A DNA stretch of 30,869 nt from an uncultured Bacilli bacterium (GTDB lineage: Bacteria > Bacillota_I > Bacilli_A > RF39 > UBA660), in NCBI GenBank assembly GCA_934088535.1, contig CAKOJC010000014.1, forward strand, positions 1 to 30,869. The letters are read 5' to 3'. The notes beneath the pieces were generated by a model that saw nothing but the letters and a program-made list of their open reading frames with translations, was not told the origin of the DNA and searched no databases. Shown here piece after piece: positions 22,891-30,830 of the stretch. Made by a program: the position numbers and the translations under genes. The stretch's first letter is position 1. Every line of letters begins with the position of its first letter.

Positions 22891-25054
22891 CGAAAAAGAA
22901 AATAAAACTCCAAGAAGAATGCATGGACCAGGAGGAAGAGGTGCTTCTGAAAAACCAAAAGATTTTAAAAAAGCATTATCTAAACTAAACAAATATTTAA
23001 AACCATACAAACATCTAATAGTTATCGCAATAGTTTTATCAGCACTAAGTAGTATTTTATCAATAATAGGCCCAAACAAAATAAAAGATTTAACTAATGA
23101 AATACAAGAAGGATTAATAATTAATAAATCAAATATGGAACTACTTGTAAAAGACATACAATCAGATATACAAAATAATATTATGTTAGATGACAAATCA
23201 TTAGAAACATTAAATGATGAAGATAAACTAAAATATTATGAAGTACTTAGCGAAATGTATACAAGTGATAACAAAGAAGAATTAATTAATGAACTTCCTG
23301 AAAGTGCAAAGCTTTTAATATTTAAAGATACGACAATAGATGGGGTAATAATTACTAACAAAGATAAAGTAGAATTTGTAAACACTATGTCTAAAGTTGA
23401 TTTAAATGAACCAACTAAAATATATGGAGAATTAGATAAATTATCAAAAAATATTAATGAATTAATCAAACCAAAAATGGATATAGACAAAATAAAAAGT
23501 ATTGCTTTCTTCTTGGTTTGTATATATTTGATAAGTGCAATATTTAGTTATTTCGAAAGTATTCTAATGGTAGATGCATCTAATAACTTTGCTAAAAGTT
23601 TAAGAACAAAAATATCTAAAAAGATTAATAAGTTACCACTTAAATACTTTGATAAAAATAGTTATGGTGATATATTATCAAGAGTAACTAACGATGTAGA
23701 TACTATTAATATGTCTCTTCAAAATAGTTTAAGTACTTTAGTAGGTGCAGTAGCATTATTCATAGGTTCAATTATTATGATGTTTGTTACTAACTATATA
23801 ATGGCAATTACTTGTATATTATCATCTTTATTTGGTTTTGCATTCATGGGAATAATACTTGGAAAATCACAAAAATATTTTAATCAAAGACAAGTAGAAC
23901 TTGGTAAATTAAATGGTCACATCGAAGAAATATATAGTTCTCATAACGTTGTTAAAGCATATAATGGTGAAAAAGAATCATTAGAAAAATTCAATGTTCT
24001 AAATAAAAAAGTATATGATTGTAATCGAAAGAGTCAATTCTTATCTGGACTTATGCCACCTATGATGGGATTTATTGGTAACTTTAGTTATGTAGCAGTT
24101 TGCATAGTAGGTGCAATTCTTACATTAAAAGGAAATATTACATTTGGTACTATCGTAGCATTTATGATTTATGTAAGATTATTTACAAGTCCATTATCTC
24201 AAATAGCTCAAAGTATGACACAACTTCAAACAGCAAGTGCAGCATCAGAAAGAGTATTTGAATTCATTGAAGAACCTGAAATGACTGACGAATCTAATCT
24301 AAATGGAATTCTAGATCCTAAAAAAGTAGAAGGAAATATAGAATTTGAACATGTTAAATTCGGTTATGACAAAGATAAAATAATCATAAAAGACTTTAAT
24401 TGTAATGTTACAAAAGGACAAAAAGTAGCAATAGTAGGTCCAACAGGTGCAGGAAAAACAACTATAGTAAACCTACTTATGAAATTCTATGAAATAAATA
24501 GTGGAAACATTAAAATAGATGGAATAAGTACGAAGAATCTAACAAGAGAAAACATTCATGATTTATTTATAATGGTTTTACAAGATACTTGGCTATTTGA
24601 TGGAACTATTAGAGACAATATTAAGTTTAATAAAAGTGATGTAAGTGATAAAGAAATATGGAAAGCTTTAGAAGTAGTTGGAGTGGATCATTTTGTAAAA
24701 TCTCTTCCTAAAACACTAGACTATAAAATGGAAGATAATGAATCTATTTCAGCAGGACAAAAACAATTACTTACTATAGCTCGTGGTATGATAAAAGATG
24801 CTCCATTCTTAATACTAGATGAAGCAACATCTTCAGTAGATACCAGAACAGAAGAACTAGTTCAAAAAGCAATGGACAAACTAACTGAAGGAAGAACATC
24901 ATTCATAATCGCGCACAGACTTTCAACAATTAAAAATGCTGATATTATACTTGTTATGAAAGATGGTAATATTATAGAAACTGGTTCACATGATGAATTA
25001 ATGAAGAAAAATGGTTTCTATGCTGAACTTTACAATTCACAATTTCAAAACTAA
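22883..25054 (+). CDS. Heterodimeric ABC exporter, subunit 2 (catalytic Glu present)
   Basis: A 723-residue partner of the preceding half-exporter. A basic Gly-rich N-terminus (RRMHGPGGRG) precedes span 1 (about 43-63). An extra extracytoplasmic segment of about 120 residues (about 75-200, helical and acidic) separates spans 1 and 2; the other spans follow to about 450. The ATPase keeps Walker A PTGAGKTT, catalytic Glu in LILDEATSSVD and switch His in IIAHRLST, but the signature is SISAGQKQ (S621-Q626) with Ala for Gly. In the dimer that weakened signature would face the degenerate site of subunit 1, leaving one competent site. ATG 22883 follows AAAGGAGG; a TTG at 22877 is less likely. Terminator follows directly. 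Confidence 0.93.
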   Translation: MNNEKENKTPRRMHGPGGRGASEKPKDFKKALSKLNKYLKPYKHLIVIAIVLSALSSILSIIGPNKIKDLTNEIQEGLIINKSNMELLVKDIQSDIQNNIMLDDKSLETLNDEDKLKYYEVLSEMYTSDNKEELINELPESAKLLIFKDTTIDGVIITNKDKVEFVNTMSKVDLNEPTKIYGELDKLSKNINELIKPKMDIDKIKSIAFFLVCIYLISAIFSYFESILMVDASNNFAKSLRTKISKKINKLPLKYFDKNSYGDILSRVTNDVDTINMSLQNSLSTLVGAVALFIGSIIMMFVTNYIMAITCILSSLFGFAFMGIILGKSQKYFNQRQVELGKLNGHIEEIYSSHNVVKAYNGEKESLEKFNVLNKKVYDCNRKSQFLSGLMPPMMGFIGNFSYVAVCIVGAILTLKGNITFGTIVAFMIYVRLFTSPLSQIAQSMTQLQTASAASERVFEFIEEPEMTDESNLNGILDPKKVEGNIEFEHVKFGYDKDKIIIKDFNCNVTKGQKVAIVGPTGAGKTTIVNLLMKFYEINSGNIKIDGISTKNLTRENIHDLFIMVLQDTWLFDGTIRDNIKFNKSDVSDKEIWKALEVVGVDHFVKSLPKTLDYKMEDNESISAGQKQLLTIARGMIKDAPFLILDEATSSVDTRTEELVQKAMDKLTEGRTSFIIAHRLSTIKNADIILVMKDGNIIETGSHDELMKKNGFYAELYNSQFQN

Positions 25055-25077
25055 TCAAGGCTAGTCCTTGATTTTTA
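25053..25077 (+). terminator. Terminator of the marR-ABC operon
   Basis: An 8-bp stem AATCAAGG (25053-25060)/CCTTGATT (25066-25073) with loop CTAGT, then TTTA. It overlaps the stop codon. Confidence 0.85.
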
Positions 25078-25112
25078 CTTATAAAAAATAACTTCATATC
25101 ATAAAATTAACT

Positions 25113-25346
25113 ATGATAAAAGAATTTATAAAAGATAATAAATATAAAATATTAATAGAAGAAAACACTATATGTATACGAAATTACATAAGAATAGATG
25201 ATATAACAACTACAAATATAAAAGTTAAATTTAATAATATGAAACTATTAATAAAAGGAAAACACTTAATAATAAATAAACTAGATAGCTGTGATTTAAG
25301 AATAATCGGAGACATCAAAGGAATAGAATTTATTAATGAACAATAA
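25113..25346 (+). CDS. yqfC: YabP/YqfC-family protein
   Basis: A 77-residue protein of the YabP/YqfC family, in Bacillus a sporulation-associated small protein. The match is to the beta-rich pattern (ICIRNYIRIDDI, IKVKFNNMKLLIKGKHLII, LRIIGDIKGIEFI) and to its place in front of yqfD. No ribosome site is seen before ATG 25113. The -10-like TAAAAT at 25102-25107 sits so close that the mRNA could begin at or near the ATG (leaderless). The stop overlaps the yqfD ATG by 11 bases. Whether this organism sporulates cannot be told from the window; YqfC/YqfD may also persist in non-spore-formers. Confidence 0.8.
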   Translation: MIKEFIKDNKYKILIEENTICIRNYIRIDDITTTNIKVKFNNMKLLIKGKHLIINKLDSCDLRIIGDIKGIEFINEQ

Positions 25347-26496
25347 TAAAGTTAAAATAATTGTTTATGAAAATAGTAATAAGTTTATAAGTTATTTAGT
25401 TTATCATTCTATATATTATGAAGATTTAACTTTAAATGATAATTACACTTTAACAGTAGACTATGAAGACTACAAAACAATAAGTAGAAGATATAAAACT
25501 AAGATAATAAAATACTACGGTAAAAGATTTATTACTAATTATATAAAGTCTAATAAATATATGTTAATATCACTATTTATTTCTTTTTTAGTGTTAAAAT
25601 TACTTACAAGTACTATATTTGATATAACTATAAATACTAATGATGAAAAACTTTATAATTTAATTAATGAAAGTTTAAAAGAAAATGATATAGCTCTATA
25701 TAAGAAGAAAAAGTCATTTAATGAATTAAATAAAATAAAGAATAAAATTTTAAAAGATAACGAAGAAGATTTAGAATGGATAGAAATTAATGAAAAGGGT
25801 TGTTCTTATAATATTGAAGTTACTAAAAGAGTAAAGAATAAAGACAATAAGAGTGATAATACTCCTAAAGATATTATTGCATCTAAAGATGGACTTATTA
25901 AATATATTGCATCTACTTCAGGCGTCAAACTAAAAGATGTAAATGATTATGTTAAAAAAGGAGAAGTATTAATAACAGGAAACATTATTAAGGGTGAAGA
26001 TACTTTGATAACACAAGTAGAAGCAAAAGGAGAGGTGTATGCTGAAGTATGGTATATAGTAAATATAACAATACCATTTAATTATGTAGAATACGTTGAA
26101 ACTGGAAAAACAATAAATCACTATTATTTAGATATTTTTAATAAGAAGTTTACACTAACTGGAAAATATGACAGTAATAATACAATGAATACCAAAGAAT
26201 TAGTTTTAGATAAACCATATCTGTTCTTCAAATTATATAAAGAAACAAAGAAAGAATATAAGTATAAAGAATTTAAAATAGATGAAAATATTGCATATGA
26301 AGAATCACTTAAAAGAAGTGAAAATAAAATAAAAAATAAACTTAAAGATAATGAGTATATTATTTCTAAAAAAGTTTTGAAAAAAGAGGTATTTCGTAGT
26401 AAAATGAATATGGAAGTATTTTTCAAGGTTTATGAGAATATAGGGGTTACTTCTAATATTGAAAAAAAGGATGATTTAAATGGATACGGCAATTAG
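25336..26496 (+). CDS. yqfD: YqfD-family membrane protein
   Basis: A 386-residue YqfD-family protein, associated with sporulation in Bacillus. The N-terminal ~75 residues form a small cytoplasmic domain (TLTVDYEDYKTISRRYKTK), followed by one span at about 76-98 (YMLISLFISFLVLKLLTSTIF). The large outer part contains the family phrases IASKDGLIKYIASTSG, VKKGEVLITGNI, VEAKGEVYAEVWY and a C-terminal charged helical region. It starts within yqfC and ends within vanZ (17-base overlap), so the three are translated together. The usual downstream neighbours phoH and yqfF are missing and a VanZ-like gene takes their place. Confidence 0.87.
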   Translation: MNNNKVKIIVYENSNKFISYLVYHSIYYEDLTLNDNYTLTVDYEDYKTISRRYKTKIIKYYGKRFITNYIKSNKYMLISLFISFLVLKLLTSTIFDITINTNDEKLYNLINESLKENDIALYKKKKSFNELNKIKNKILKDNEEDLEWIEINEKGCSYNIEVTKRVKNKDNKSDNTPKDIIASKDGLIKYIASTSGVKLKDVNDYVKKGEVLITGNIIKGEDTLITQVEAKGEVYAEVWYIVNITIPFNYVEYVETGKTINHYYLDIFNKKFTLTGKYDSNNTMNTKELVLDKPYLFFKLYKETKKEYKYKEFKIDENIAYEESLKRSENKIKNKLKDNEYIISKKVLKKEVFRSKMNMEVFFKVYENIGVTSNIEKKDDLNGYGN

Positions 26497-27079
26497 AAGC
26501 GTAATTAAAATGTCTTGGCCAACATTAGTAATAGTAATGACTATTGTTGTAATATTAAGAGTAACTTATATAATGACTAGTGATAAAAGAAAATTTTGTC
26601 TATATGAAGAAATATTTGAATTATTATTTCTTGCATATTTGGTTTTATTGTTCCAATTAGTTACAAGTCAAGATTTACCTGGAGGTGGCGTAAACTTAAT
26701 GCCATTTAGAGAAATACTTAGGTATGAGGTAGGTAGTAGAGCTTTTTATAAACAAGTATTTGGTAATATATTATTATTTATACCACTTGGATACTTTGCG
26801 ACAAGCTACTGTAAAATAAAAGGTCTTGGAACAATTACATTAGTTTCACTATTATCAAGTTTAACAATTGAAGTAACACAACATTATATAGGAAGAGTAT
26901 TTGACATAGATGATATAATATTAAATGTTGTAGGTGGAATTGTAGGTTTCTTACTTTATACAGCACTTAATGCTATTAGAAATCACATGCCAAAATTCTT
27001 ACAAAGAGATTGGTTCTATAATTTACTAAGTATACTAGTATTAGTTGCTTTAGGATTTTATGTATATAAAATTATTTAG
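26480..27079 (+). CDS. VanZ-like membrane protein
   Basis: A 199-residue integral membrane protein of the VanZ family. About five spans are visible: TLVIVMTIVVILRVTYIM, LLFLAYLVLLFQLV, FGNILLFIPLGYFA, GTITLVSLLSSLTIEV and VVGGIVGFLLYTAL, plus one at the C-terminus. The signature NxxLFxPLG...E..Q......FDIDDIILNVVGG is clear (NILLFIPLG, IEVTQ, DIDDIILN). VanZ proteins can lower teicoplanin susceptibility, but most chromosomal members have no assigned role. It overlaps yqfD, with AAAAAAGGATGA ahead of the ATG, and ends on the ribosome site of ybeY, so it belongs to this housekeeping operon rather than to a resistance cluster. Confidence 0.9.
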   Translation: MDTAIRSVIKMSWPTLVIVMTIVVILRVTYIMTSDKRKFCLYEEIFELLFLAYLVLLFQLVTSQDLPGGGVNLMPFREILRYEVGSRAFYKQVFGNILLFIPLGYFATSYCKIKGLGTITLVSLLSSLTIEVTQHYIGRVFDIDDIILNVVGGIVGFLLYTALNAIRNHMPKFLQRDWFYNLLSILVLVALGFYVYKII

Positions 27080-27088
27080 GAGGTTTAT

Positions 27089-27532
27089 GTGGAAGATTAT
27101 ATAATAAATACAACAGATCATGAAGACATTGATTTTAATGAATTAGATAGAGTAATTAAATTTGCTTGCAAACATCTAAAAGTTAATAATCCAATGTTAA
27201 ATATAGTAATAGTAGACAAAGAAAGAATACAAGAAATAAATAGAGAGTATAGAAATAAGGATGCAGTTACAGACGTCATATCATTTGCGTTTGAAGAAGT
27301 AGACGATGTAGAATATGATAATATTAGATTCTTGGGTGAAATATATATTTGCTATGATAGATGTGTAGAACAAGCTAGTGAATATGGACATAGTATAAAA
27401 AGAGAATTTTGTTATTTAGCAGTACATGGATTATTACATCTACTTGGATACGATCACATGACAGAAGAAGATAAAAAAGTTATGAGAGCTGAAGAGGAGA
27501 ATATATTAAATGAATATGATATCACGAGATGA
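27089..27532 (+). CDS. ybeY: Endoribonuclease YbeY (16S rRNA maturation)
   Basis: A zinc-dependent RNase that takes part in 16S rRNA 3'-end maturation and ribosome quality control. The metal site HGLLHLLGYDH is intact near residue 115. The preceding family block is NKDAVTDVISFAFEE and FLGEIYIC. The 147-residue length is normal. The start is GTG 27089, 5 bases after AGGAGG (27078-27083); the ATG at 27087 is in another frame. Its 3' end overlaps dgkA by 23 bases. The ybeY-dgkA-cdd-era-recO order is standard in Firmicutes. Confidence 0.95.
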   Translation: MEDYIINTTDHEDIDFNELDRVIKFACKHLKVNNPMLNIVIVDKERIQEINREYRNKDAVTDVISFAFEEVDDVEYDNIRFLGEIYICYDRCVEQASEYGHSIKREFCYLAVHGLLHLLGYDHMTEEDKKVMRAEEENILNEYDITR

Positions 27533-27908
27533 GAGAAAGCGTCAAAAAGGAATTAAAAAGTTTCTTTTAAGCTTTACTTATCCAATTAAGGGACTTAGAT
27601 ATGCCTATAGAAATGAACAAAATCTAGCAGTAGATGTAGGAGTAGCACTTCTTGTAACAGTAGCTGGATTTATATTTAAACTTAATTTAGTAGAGTGGGC
27701 AATATTAGCATTAACAATAGGCTTAGTAATATCATGCGAACTAATTAATACTGCGATAGAAGCAGTAGTAGATCTAGTTACAGAAGACTACCACCCACTA
27801 GCAAAAGTAGCAAAAGATACTGCAGCAGCAGCTGTATTCGTATTTGCAATCGTAGCTGTTATAGTAGGATTAATAATATTCTTACCAAAAGTAATAGCCA
27901 TATTTTAA
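27510..27908 (+). CDS. dgkA: Diacylglycerol/undecaprenol kinase (DgkA family)
   Basis: A small membrane kinase. In Gram-positives this family phosphorylates undecaprenol to recycle the cell-wall lipid carrier. The 132-residue product has a basic amphipathic N-terminus (RDERKRQKGIKKF) and three spans: NLAVDVGVALLVTVAGFIF, WAILALTIGLVISC and AAAVFVFAIVAVIVGLIIFL. The catalytic and metal-binding sequence ELINTAIEAVVDL and the following AKVAKDTAAAA are intact. Start ATG 27510 lies inside ybeY with GAGGAG about 10 bases upstream; ATG 27516 is an alternative. Confidence 0.93.
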   Translation: MNMISRDERKRQKGIKKFLLSFTYPIKGLRYAYRNEQNLAVDVGVALLVTVAGFIFKLNLVEWAILALTIGLVISCELINTAIEAVVDLVTEDYHPLAKVAKDTAAAAVFVFAIVAVIVGLIIFLPKVIAIF

Positions 27909-27920
27909 TAAAGGAGTAAT

Positions 27921-28301
27921 ATGAGAGAAAAATTAGAAAAATTATTAGAAAATAGTTACGCACCATACTCAAACATGCACTTTGCATGCATAGTAGAAAC
28001 AAAAGAAGGAAACTTCTATGAAGGCGTTAATATAGAAAATGCATCATACGGAGGAACAATATGTGCAGAGAGAAATGCAATAAATAATGCAGTAACTCAC
28101 GGAGAAAGAAATTTTAAAGCACTATACTTAATGACAAGTAGTGATGAAATTTGCTATCCATGTAATATATGTAAACAAACATTTTTAGAATTCTTTGATA
28201 AAGATGTTATATTTAATATAATGACTAAGAGTGGAAAAATGGAAGTAATGACATTTGAAAAAGTAATGAACACTACATTTACTAAGGAGGATCTAGTATG
28301 A
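27921..28301 (+). CDS. cdd: Cytidine deaminase
   Basis: A zinc enzyme that deaminates cytidine and deoxycytidine in pyrimidine salvage. The active site CAERNAINNA supplies the zinc Cys and catalytic Glu. The second zinc pair is in YPCNICKQ, where PCGxCRQ is more common; the Arg-to-Lys change affects a residue near the metal and has been seen to matter in some family members, though its effect here is unknown. The N-terminal substrate block SYAPYSNMHFAC and GVNIENASYGGTICAERN are clear. The 126-residue length is normal. AAAGGAG precedes the ATG, and the stop overlaps era by 4 bases (ATGA). Confidence 0.93.
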   Translation: MREKLEKLLENSYAPYSNMHFACIVETKEGNFYEGVNIENASYGGTICAERNAINNAVTHGERNFKALYLMTSSDEICYPCNICKQTFLEFFDKDVIFNIMTKSGKMEVMTFEKVMNTTFTKEDLV

Positions 28302-29185
28302 AAAGTGGTTTTGTAAGCATAATAGGTAGACCAAACACTGGAAAAAGTACATTACTAAATCAAATCATAAAAGAAAAAGTTGCTATTATTTCACCAAAAC
28401 CACAAACAACTAGAAACTTAATCGAAGGAATTTATAATGAACCAGATACACAAATAGTATTTGTAGATACACCTGGAATTCATAAACCAATAGATAAACT
28501 TGGTAATGCATTAAATAGCCAAGCATATTACTCAATAAATGATGTTGATATTCTTTTATTAGTAGTTGATGCTAGTACAAATAAGGGAAAAGGCGATGAA
28601 TTTATAATAAGTAAACTTCAAAATGTTAATAAACCAGTGTTCCTTATTTTAAACAAAATAGATAAATTAAGCGATAATGATATATTATTAAAAATAAATG
28701 AATATAAAGATTTATATGAGTTTGCAGAAATAATACCAGTATCAGCACTTAACAATGATAATGTTGATAGATTAATAAAAGTATTAAAAGAGTACTTACC
28801 AGATAATGTTAAATACTTTCCAGGAAATGAAACGACAACAGCAGAAATGGATTTTAGATTATCAGAAATAGTACGTGAAAAAATATTTATTCATACTAAT
28901 GAAGAAGTACCACATTCAATATCTTGTAAGTTATCAGGATATGAAGAAAAAAATAATATAGCGTACATCTACATAGATATAATTGTTGATAGAGATTCAC
29001 TTCGTAAAATAATCGTAGGTGCTAATGGTAATATGATTAAAACAATAGGCCATGAAGCAAGAATTGATATGGAAAAAATATTAGGCAAAAAAGTGTACTT
29101 AGAATTATATTGTAAAACAATTAAAAAATGGAGAGAAAAAGATAAATATATAAAAGACTTAGGATATTTATTAAAAGATGAATAA
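28298..29185 (+). CDS. era: GTPase Era (30S assembly)
   Basis: An essential GTPase that binds the 3' end of 16S rRNA during 30S assembly. The 295-residue protein has G1 GRPNTGKST, G2 region QTTRN, G3 DTPGIH, G4 NKID and G5 VSAL. A C-terminal KH domain follows with VGANGNMIKTIGHEARIDM and the ending WREKDKYIKDLGY. The start overlaps cdd by 4 bases with AAGGAGG in front. Together with ybeY in the same unit it links two 16S rRNA maturation factors. Confidence 0.96.
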   Translation: MKSGFVSIIGRPNTGKSTLLNQIIKEKVAIISPKPQTTRNLIEGIYNEPDTQIVFVDTPGIHKPIDKLGNALNSQAYYSINDVDILLLVVDASTNKGKGDEFIISKLQNVNKPVFLILNKIDKLSDNDILLKINEYKDLYEFAEIIPVSALNNDNVDRLIKVLKEYLPDNVKYFPGNETTTAEMDFRLSEIVREKIFIHTNEEVPHSISCKLSGYEEKNNIAYIYIDIIVDRDSLRKIIVGANGNMIKTIGHEARIDMEKILGKKVYLELYCKTIKKWREKDKYIKDLGYLLKDE

Positions 29186-29231
29186 ATAATTTGTTTTTCC
29201 TGCAATATAATATTGTAAGGAGAGAAAACAA

Positions 29232-29312
29232 ATGACAAAAAAAGAAGCTTGGAAAAAATTTAAAGAAACAGGTAAGATAGAATATTATTTAGAATATAAG
29301 AAAGGAAATTAG
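29232..29312 (+). CDS. yqzL: YqzL-like micro-protein
   Basis: A 26-residue product, start ATG 29232 after AAGGAGAG (29217-29224). The sequence EAWKKFKETGKIEYYLEYK resembles YqzL, a tiny protein encoded between era and recO in Bacillus and relatives (pattern: aromatic, Lys/Glu, TG.I..YL.YK). Position between era and recO is exactly the conserved one, which is the main support. Function is unknown. It is shorter than the Bacillus form (about 47 residues). Its stop codon touches the hairpin that separates it from recO. Confidence 0.75.
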   Translation: MTKKEAWKKFKETGKIEYYLEYKKGN

Positions 29313-29340
29313 CATAAAGGTATAATCTTTATGCTTTTAT
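29311..29340 (+). terminator. Hairpin between yqzL and recO
   Basis: A 9-bp stem AGCATAAAG (29311-29319)/CTTTATGCT (29327-29335) with a 7-base loop, then TTTTAT. It stands only 6-10 bases before the recO ATG, so it may attenuate recO or only end yqzL transcripts. Confidence 0.75.
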
Positions 29341-29346
29341 GAAGGT

Positions 29347-30072
29347 ATGAAGATTATAAGCGTAAAAGGAATCGTAGTAAGCACTACACCATTCAAAGAA
29401 ACGAGTAAGATCATAAACATTTTCACAGAAAATATGGGTATAATCGGATGTGTTTCAAAAGGGTGTAAAAGTCTAAAAAGTAAGTTAAGACTACCAAGTG
29501 AAAAATTTGCTTATGGAACTTTTCATCTTTATTATAATGAAAAAGGCCTTTCTACACTTATAGAAGGAGATATAGAAAACTACTTTCTAAATATTAAAAG
29601 TGATATTTTAAAAATAAGCTATTTATCTTATATTTGTGAACTTGCTGTACACGTTTATAAAGAATCTGAAAACAATGAAGTATATAAATTAATGGAAGAT
29701 GCAATTCTTAAAATAGAAGAAAATCATAATCCTATGATAATAACAAATATACTTGAACTTCAATATTTAAACTATATTGGTATTAACTTAAATCTTGATG
29801 AATGCGTTAAATGTGGTAACTCTAAAGTTGTGACTTTATCTATGGCAAGAGGTGGATATGTATGTTCAAAATGTAGAGAAAACGAGCCTATCGTAGATGA
29901 AAAAGTATTAAAACTTTTAAGACTTTATTACTACGTAGATATCTCTAAAATAACAAATCTTGATATAGATGAAACAACTTCTAAAACAATAAATCATATA
30001 CTTTGTGAATACTATGATGAGTATTCAGGAGTAAGACTAAAAAGTAAAAAATTCTTACGTGAATTAGAATAG
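29347..30072 (+). CDS. recO: DNA repair protein RecO
   Basis: Recombination mediator that helps RecF/RecR load RecA on SSB-coated single-stranded DNA. The N-terminal OB-fold is seen in KGIVVSTTPFKETSKIINIFTENMG, given here in parts: KGIVVSTTPFKE and INIFTENMG. A helical body follows, with a zinc site C-x2-C...C-x2-C (CVKCGN and VCSKCR). At 241 residues it is typical. The ribosome site is poor: GAAGG (29341-29345) is only one base from the ATG, and a hairpin lies just upstream, so expression may be low or controlled. No better start exists. Confidence 0.93.
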   Translation: MKIISVKGIVVSTTPFKETSKIINIFTENMGIIGCVSKGCKSLKSKLRLPSEKFAYGTFHLYYNEKGLSTLIEGDIENYFLNIKSDILKISYLSYICELAVHVYKESENNEVYKLMEDAILKIEENHNPMIITNILELQYLNYIGINLNLDECVKCGNSKVVTLSMARGGYVCSKCRENEPIVDEKVLKLLRLYYYVDISKITNLDIDETTSKTINHILCEYYDEYSGVRLKSKKFLRELE

Positions 30073-30091
30073 CATTTACTATTCTTTTTTA
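30066..30091 (+). terminator. Terminator of the yqfC-recO unit
   Basis: A 7-bp stem AGAATAG (30066-30072)/CTATTCT (30079-30085) with loop CATTTA, then TTTTT. It contains the recO stop codon. Confidence 0.82.
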
Positions 30092-30092
30092 A

Positions 30093-30121
30093 TTTACATA
30101 AATATAAAAATAATATATAAT
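30093..30121 (+). promoter_or_regulatory. Promoter for the membrane protein gene
   Basis: TTTACA (30093-30098), exactly 17 bp, TATAAT (30116-30121). Confidence 0.75.
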
Positions 30122-30142
30122 TAAAACATAGTAGAGGTAATT

Positions 30143-30733
30143 ATGAATGAGTTTGAAAGAAAAGTAGAAGAGTTAAAAGAAGTCTATGCTATAAAACCCG
30201 ATGAAACAATAAATGGTATTAATGATTTAGTTTTTAATTTAAAATTTAAAAGTGATAGGCCATTTGCCAAAGAAATACCAAAATCATTTATAACTGGAGT
30301 TTATATACTAATTGTATTATTATTAGGCCTAGCAAATTTAAAAGATGGAGCAGAAAATATGGGAGCTTACTATGGAGGGGCAGCATTCTTTTTAGCAGGG
30401 TTATTCGTCGAATTAAATGCTGGAGGAATGGGTATTATATTTTTATTTTCTCATGGATGCACAGGCTTGGCTTTGATGACTGTGCCAAAAGTGATCGGCA
30501 TATTAAATAGCCCAATTTTAACTGATGGCGCAAACAATATAAAAATATTGCTGATATTATCACTGGCACTTATCGTAGTAGGACTTATTTTTGCAATGCT
30601 ATATGGTTCTAGTGGACAATTTAAAAGAAAAAAATATAGTTTGATTATAACTTTATCATTCTTTTTAATAGCTATAGCTATTATTCAATTTCTTCCAATT
30701 ATATATAATATACCAATTGATTCAGTATTCTAA
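30143..30733 (+). CDS. Integral membrane protein, unknown function
   Basis: A 196-residue protein I cannot assign. A cytoplasmic N-terminus of about 50 residues (EFERKVEELKEVYAIKPDE) precedes about five spans: SFITGVYILIVLLLGLANL, YYGGAAFFLAGLFVEL, MGIIFLFSHGCTGLALM, ILLILSLALIVVGLIFAML and LIITLSFFLIAIAIIQFL. Spans 2 and 3 are rich in Gly and joined by ELNAGGMG. AGAGGTAA lies before ATG 30143. It is a monocistronic unit with its own promoter and terminator, between recO and a heat-shock operon. Confidence 0.82.
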   Translation: MNEFERKVEELKEVYAIKPDETINGINDLVFNLKFKSDRPFAKEIPKSFITGVYILIVLLLGLANLKDGAENMGAYYGGAAFFLAGLFVELNAGGMGIIFLFSHGCTGLALMTVPKVIGILNSPILTDGANNIKILLILSLALIVVGLIFAMLYGSSGQFKRKKYSLIITLSFFLIAIAIIQFLPIIYNIPIDSVF

Positions 30734-30757
30734 AAGAGTTAAAAACTCTTTTTTTAT
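30734..30757 (+). terminator. Terminator after the membrane protein gene
   Basis: A 7-bp stem AAGAGTT (30734-30740)/AACTCTT (30744-30750) with loop AAA, then TTTTTATT. Confidence 0.85.
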
Positions 30758-30783
30758 TATTACACAAAAATTTTAAAAAAATA

Positions 30784-30810
30784 TTAGCACTATGGTATTG
30801 ACTTTGCTAA
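30784..30810 (+). promoter_or_regulatory. Degenerate upstream CIRCE element
   Basis: TTAGCACTA, nine bases, CTTTGCTAA: the N9 spacing of CIRCE, with 6-bp outer arms TTAGCA/TGCTAA matching perfectly. It overlaps the -35 hexamer. Confidence 0.65.
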
Positions 30811-30826
30811 AAATGCATACTATAAT
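30798..30826 (+). promoter_or_regulatory. Sigma-A promoter of a heat-shock operon starting past the window
   Basis: TTGACT (30798-30803), exactly 17 bp, TATAAT (30821-30826). A strong ribosome site AAAGGAGGT (30856-30864) lies at the right edge; the gene starts just beyond it. Confidence 0.85.
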
Positions 30827-30830
30827 ATTA

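Noticed and set aside
26480..27079. VanZ as part of a glycopeptide-resistance cluster
   Set aside because: No vanA/H/X/S/R genes are near; it is embedded in a housekeeping operon with overlapping genes.
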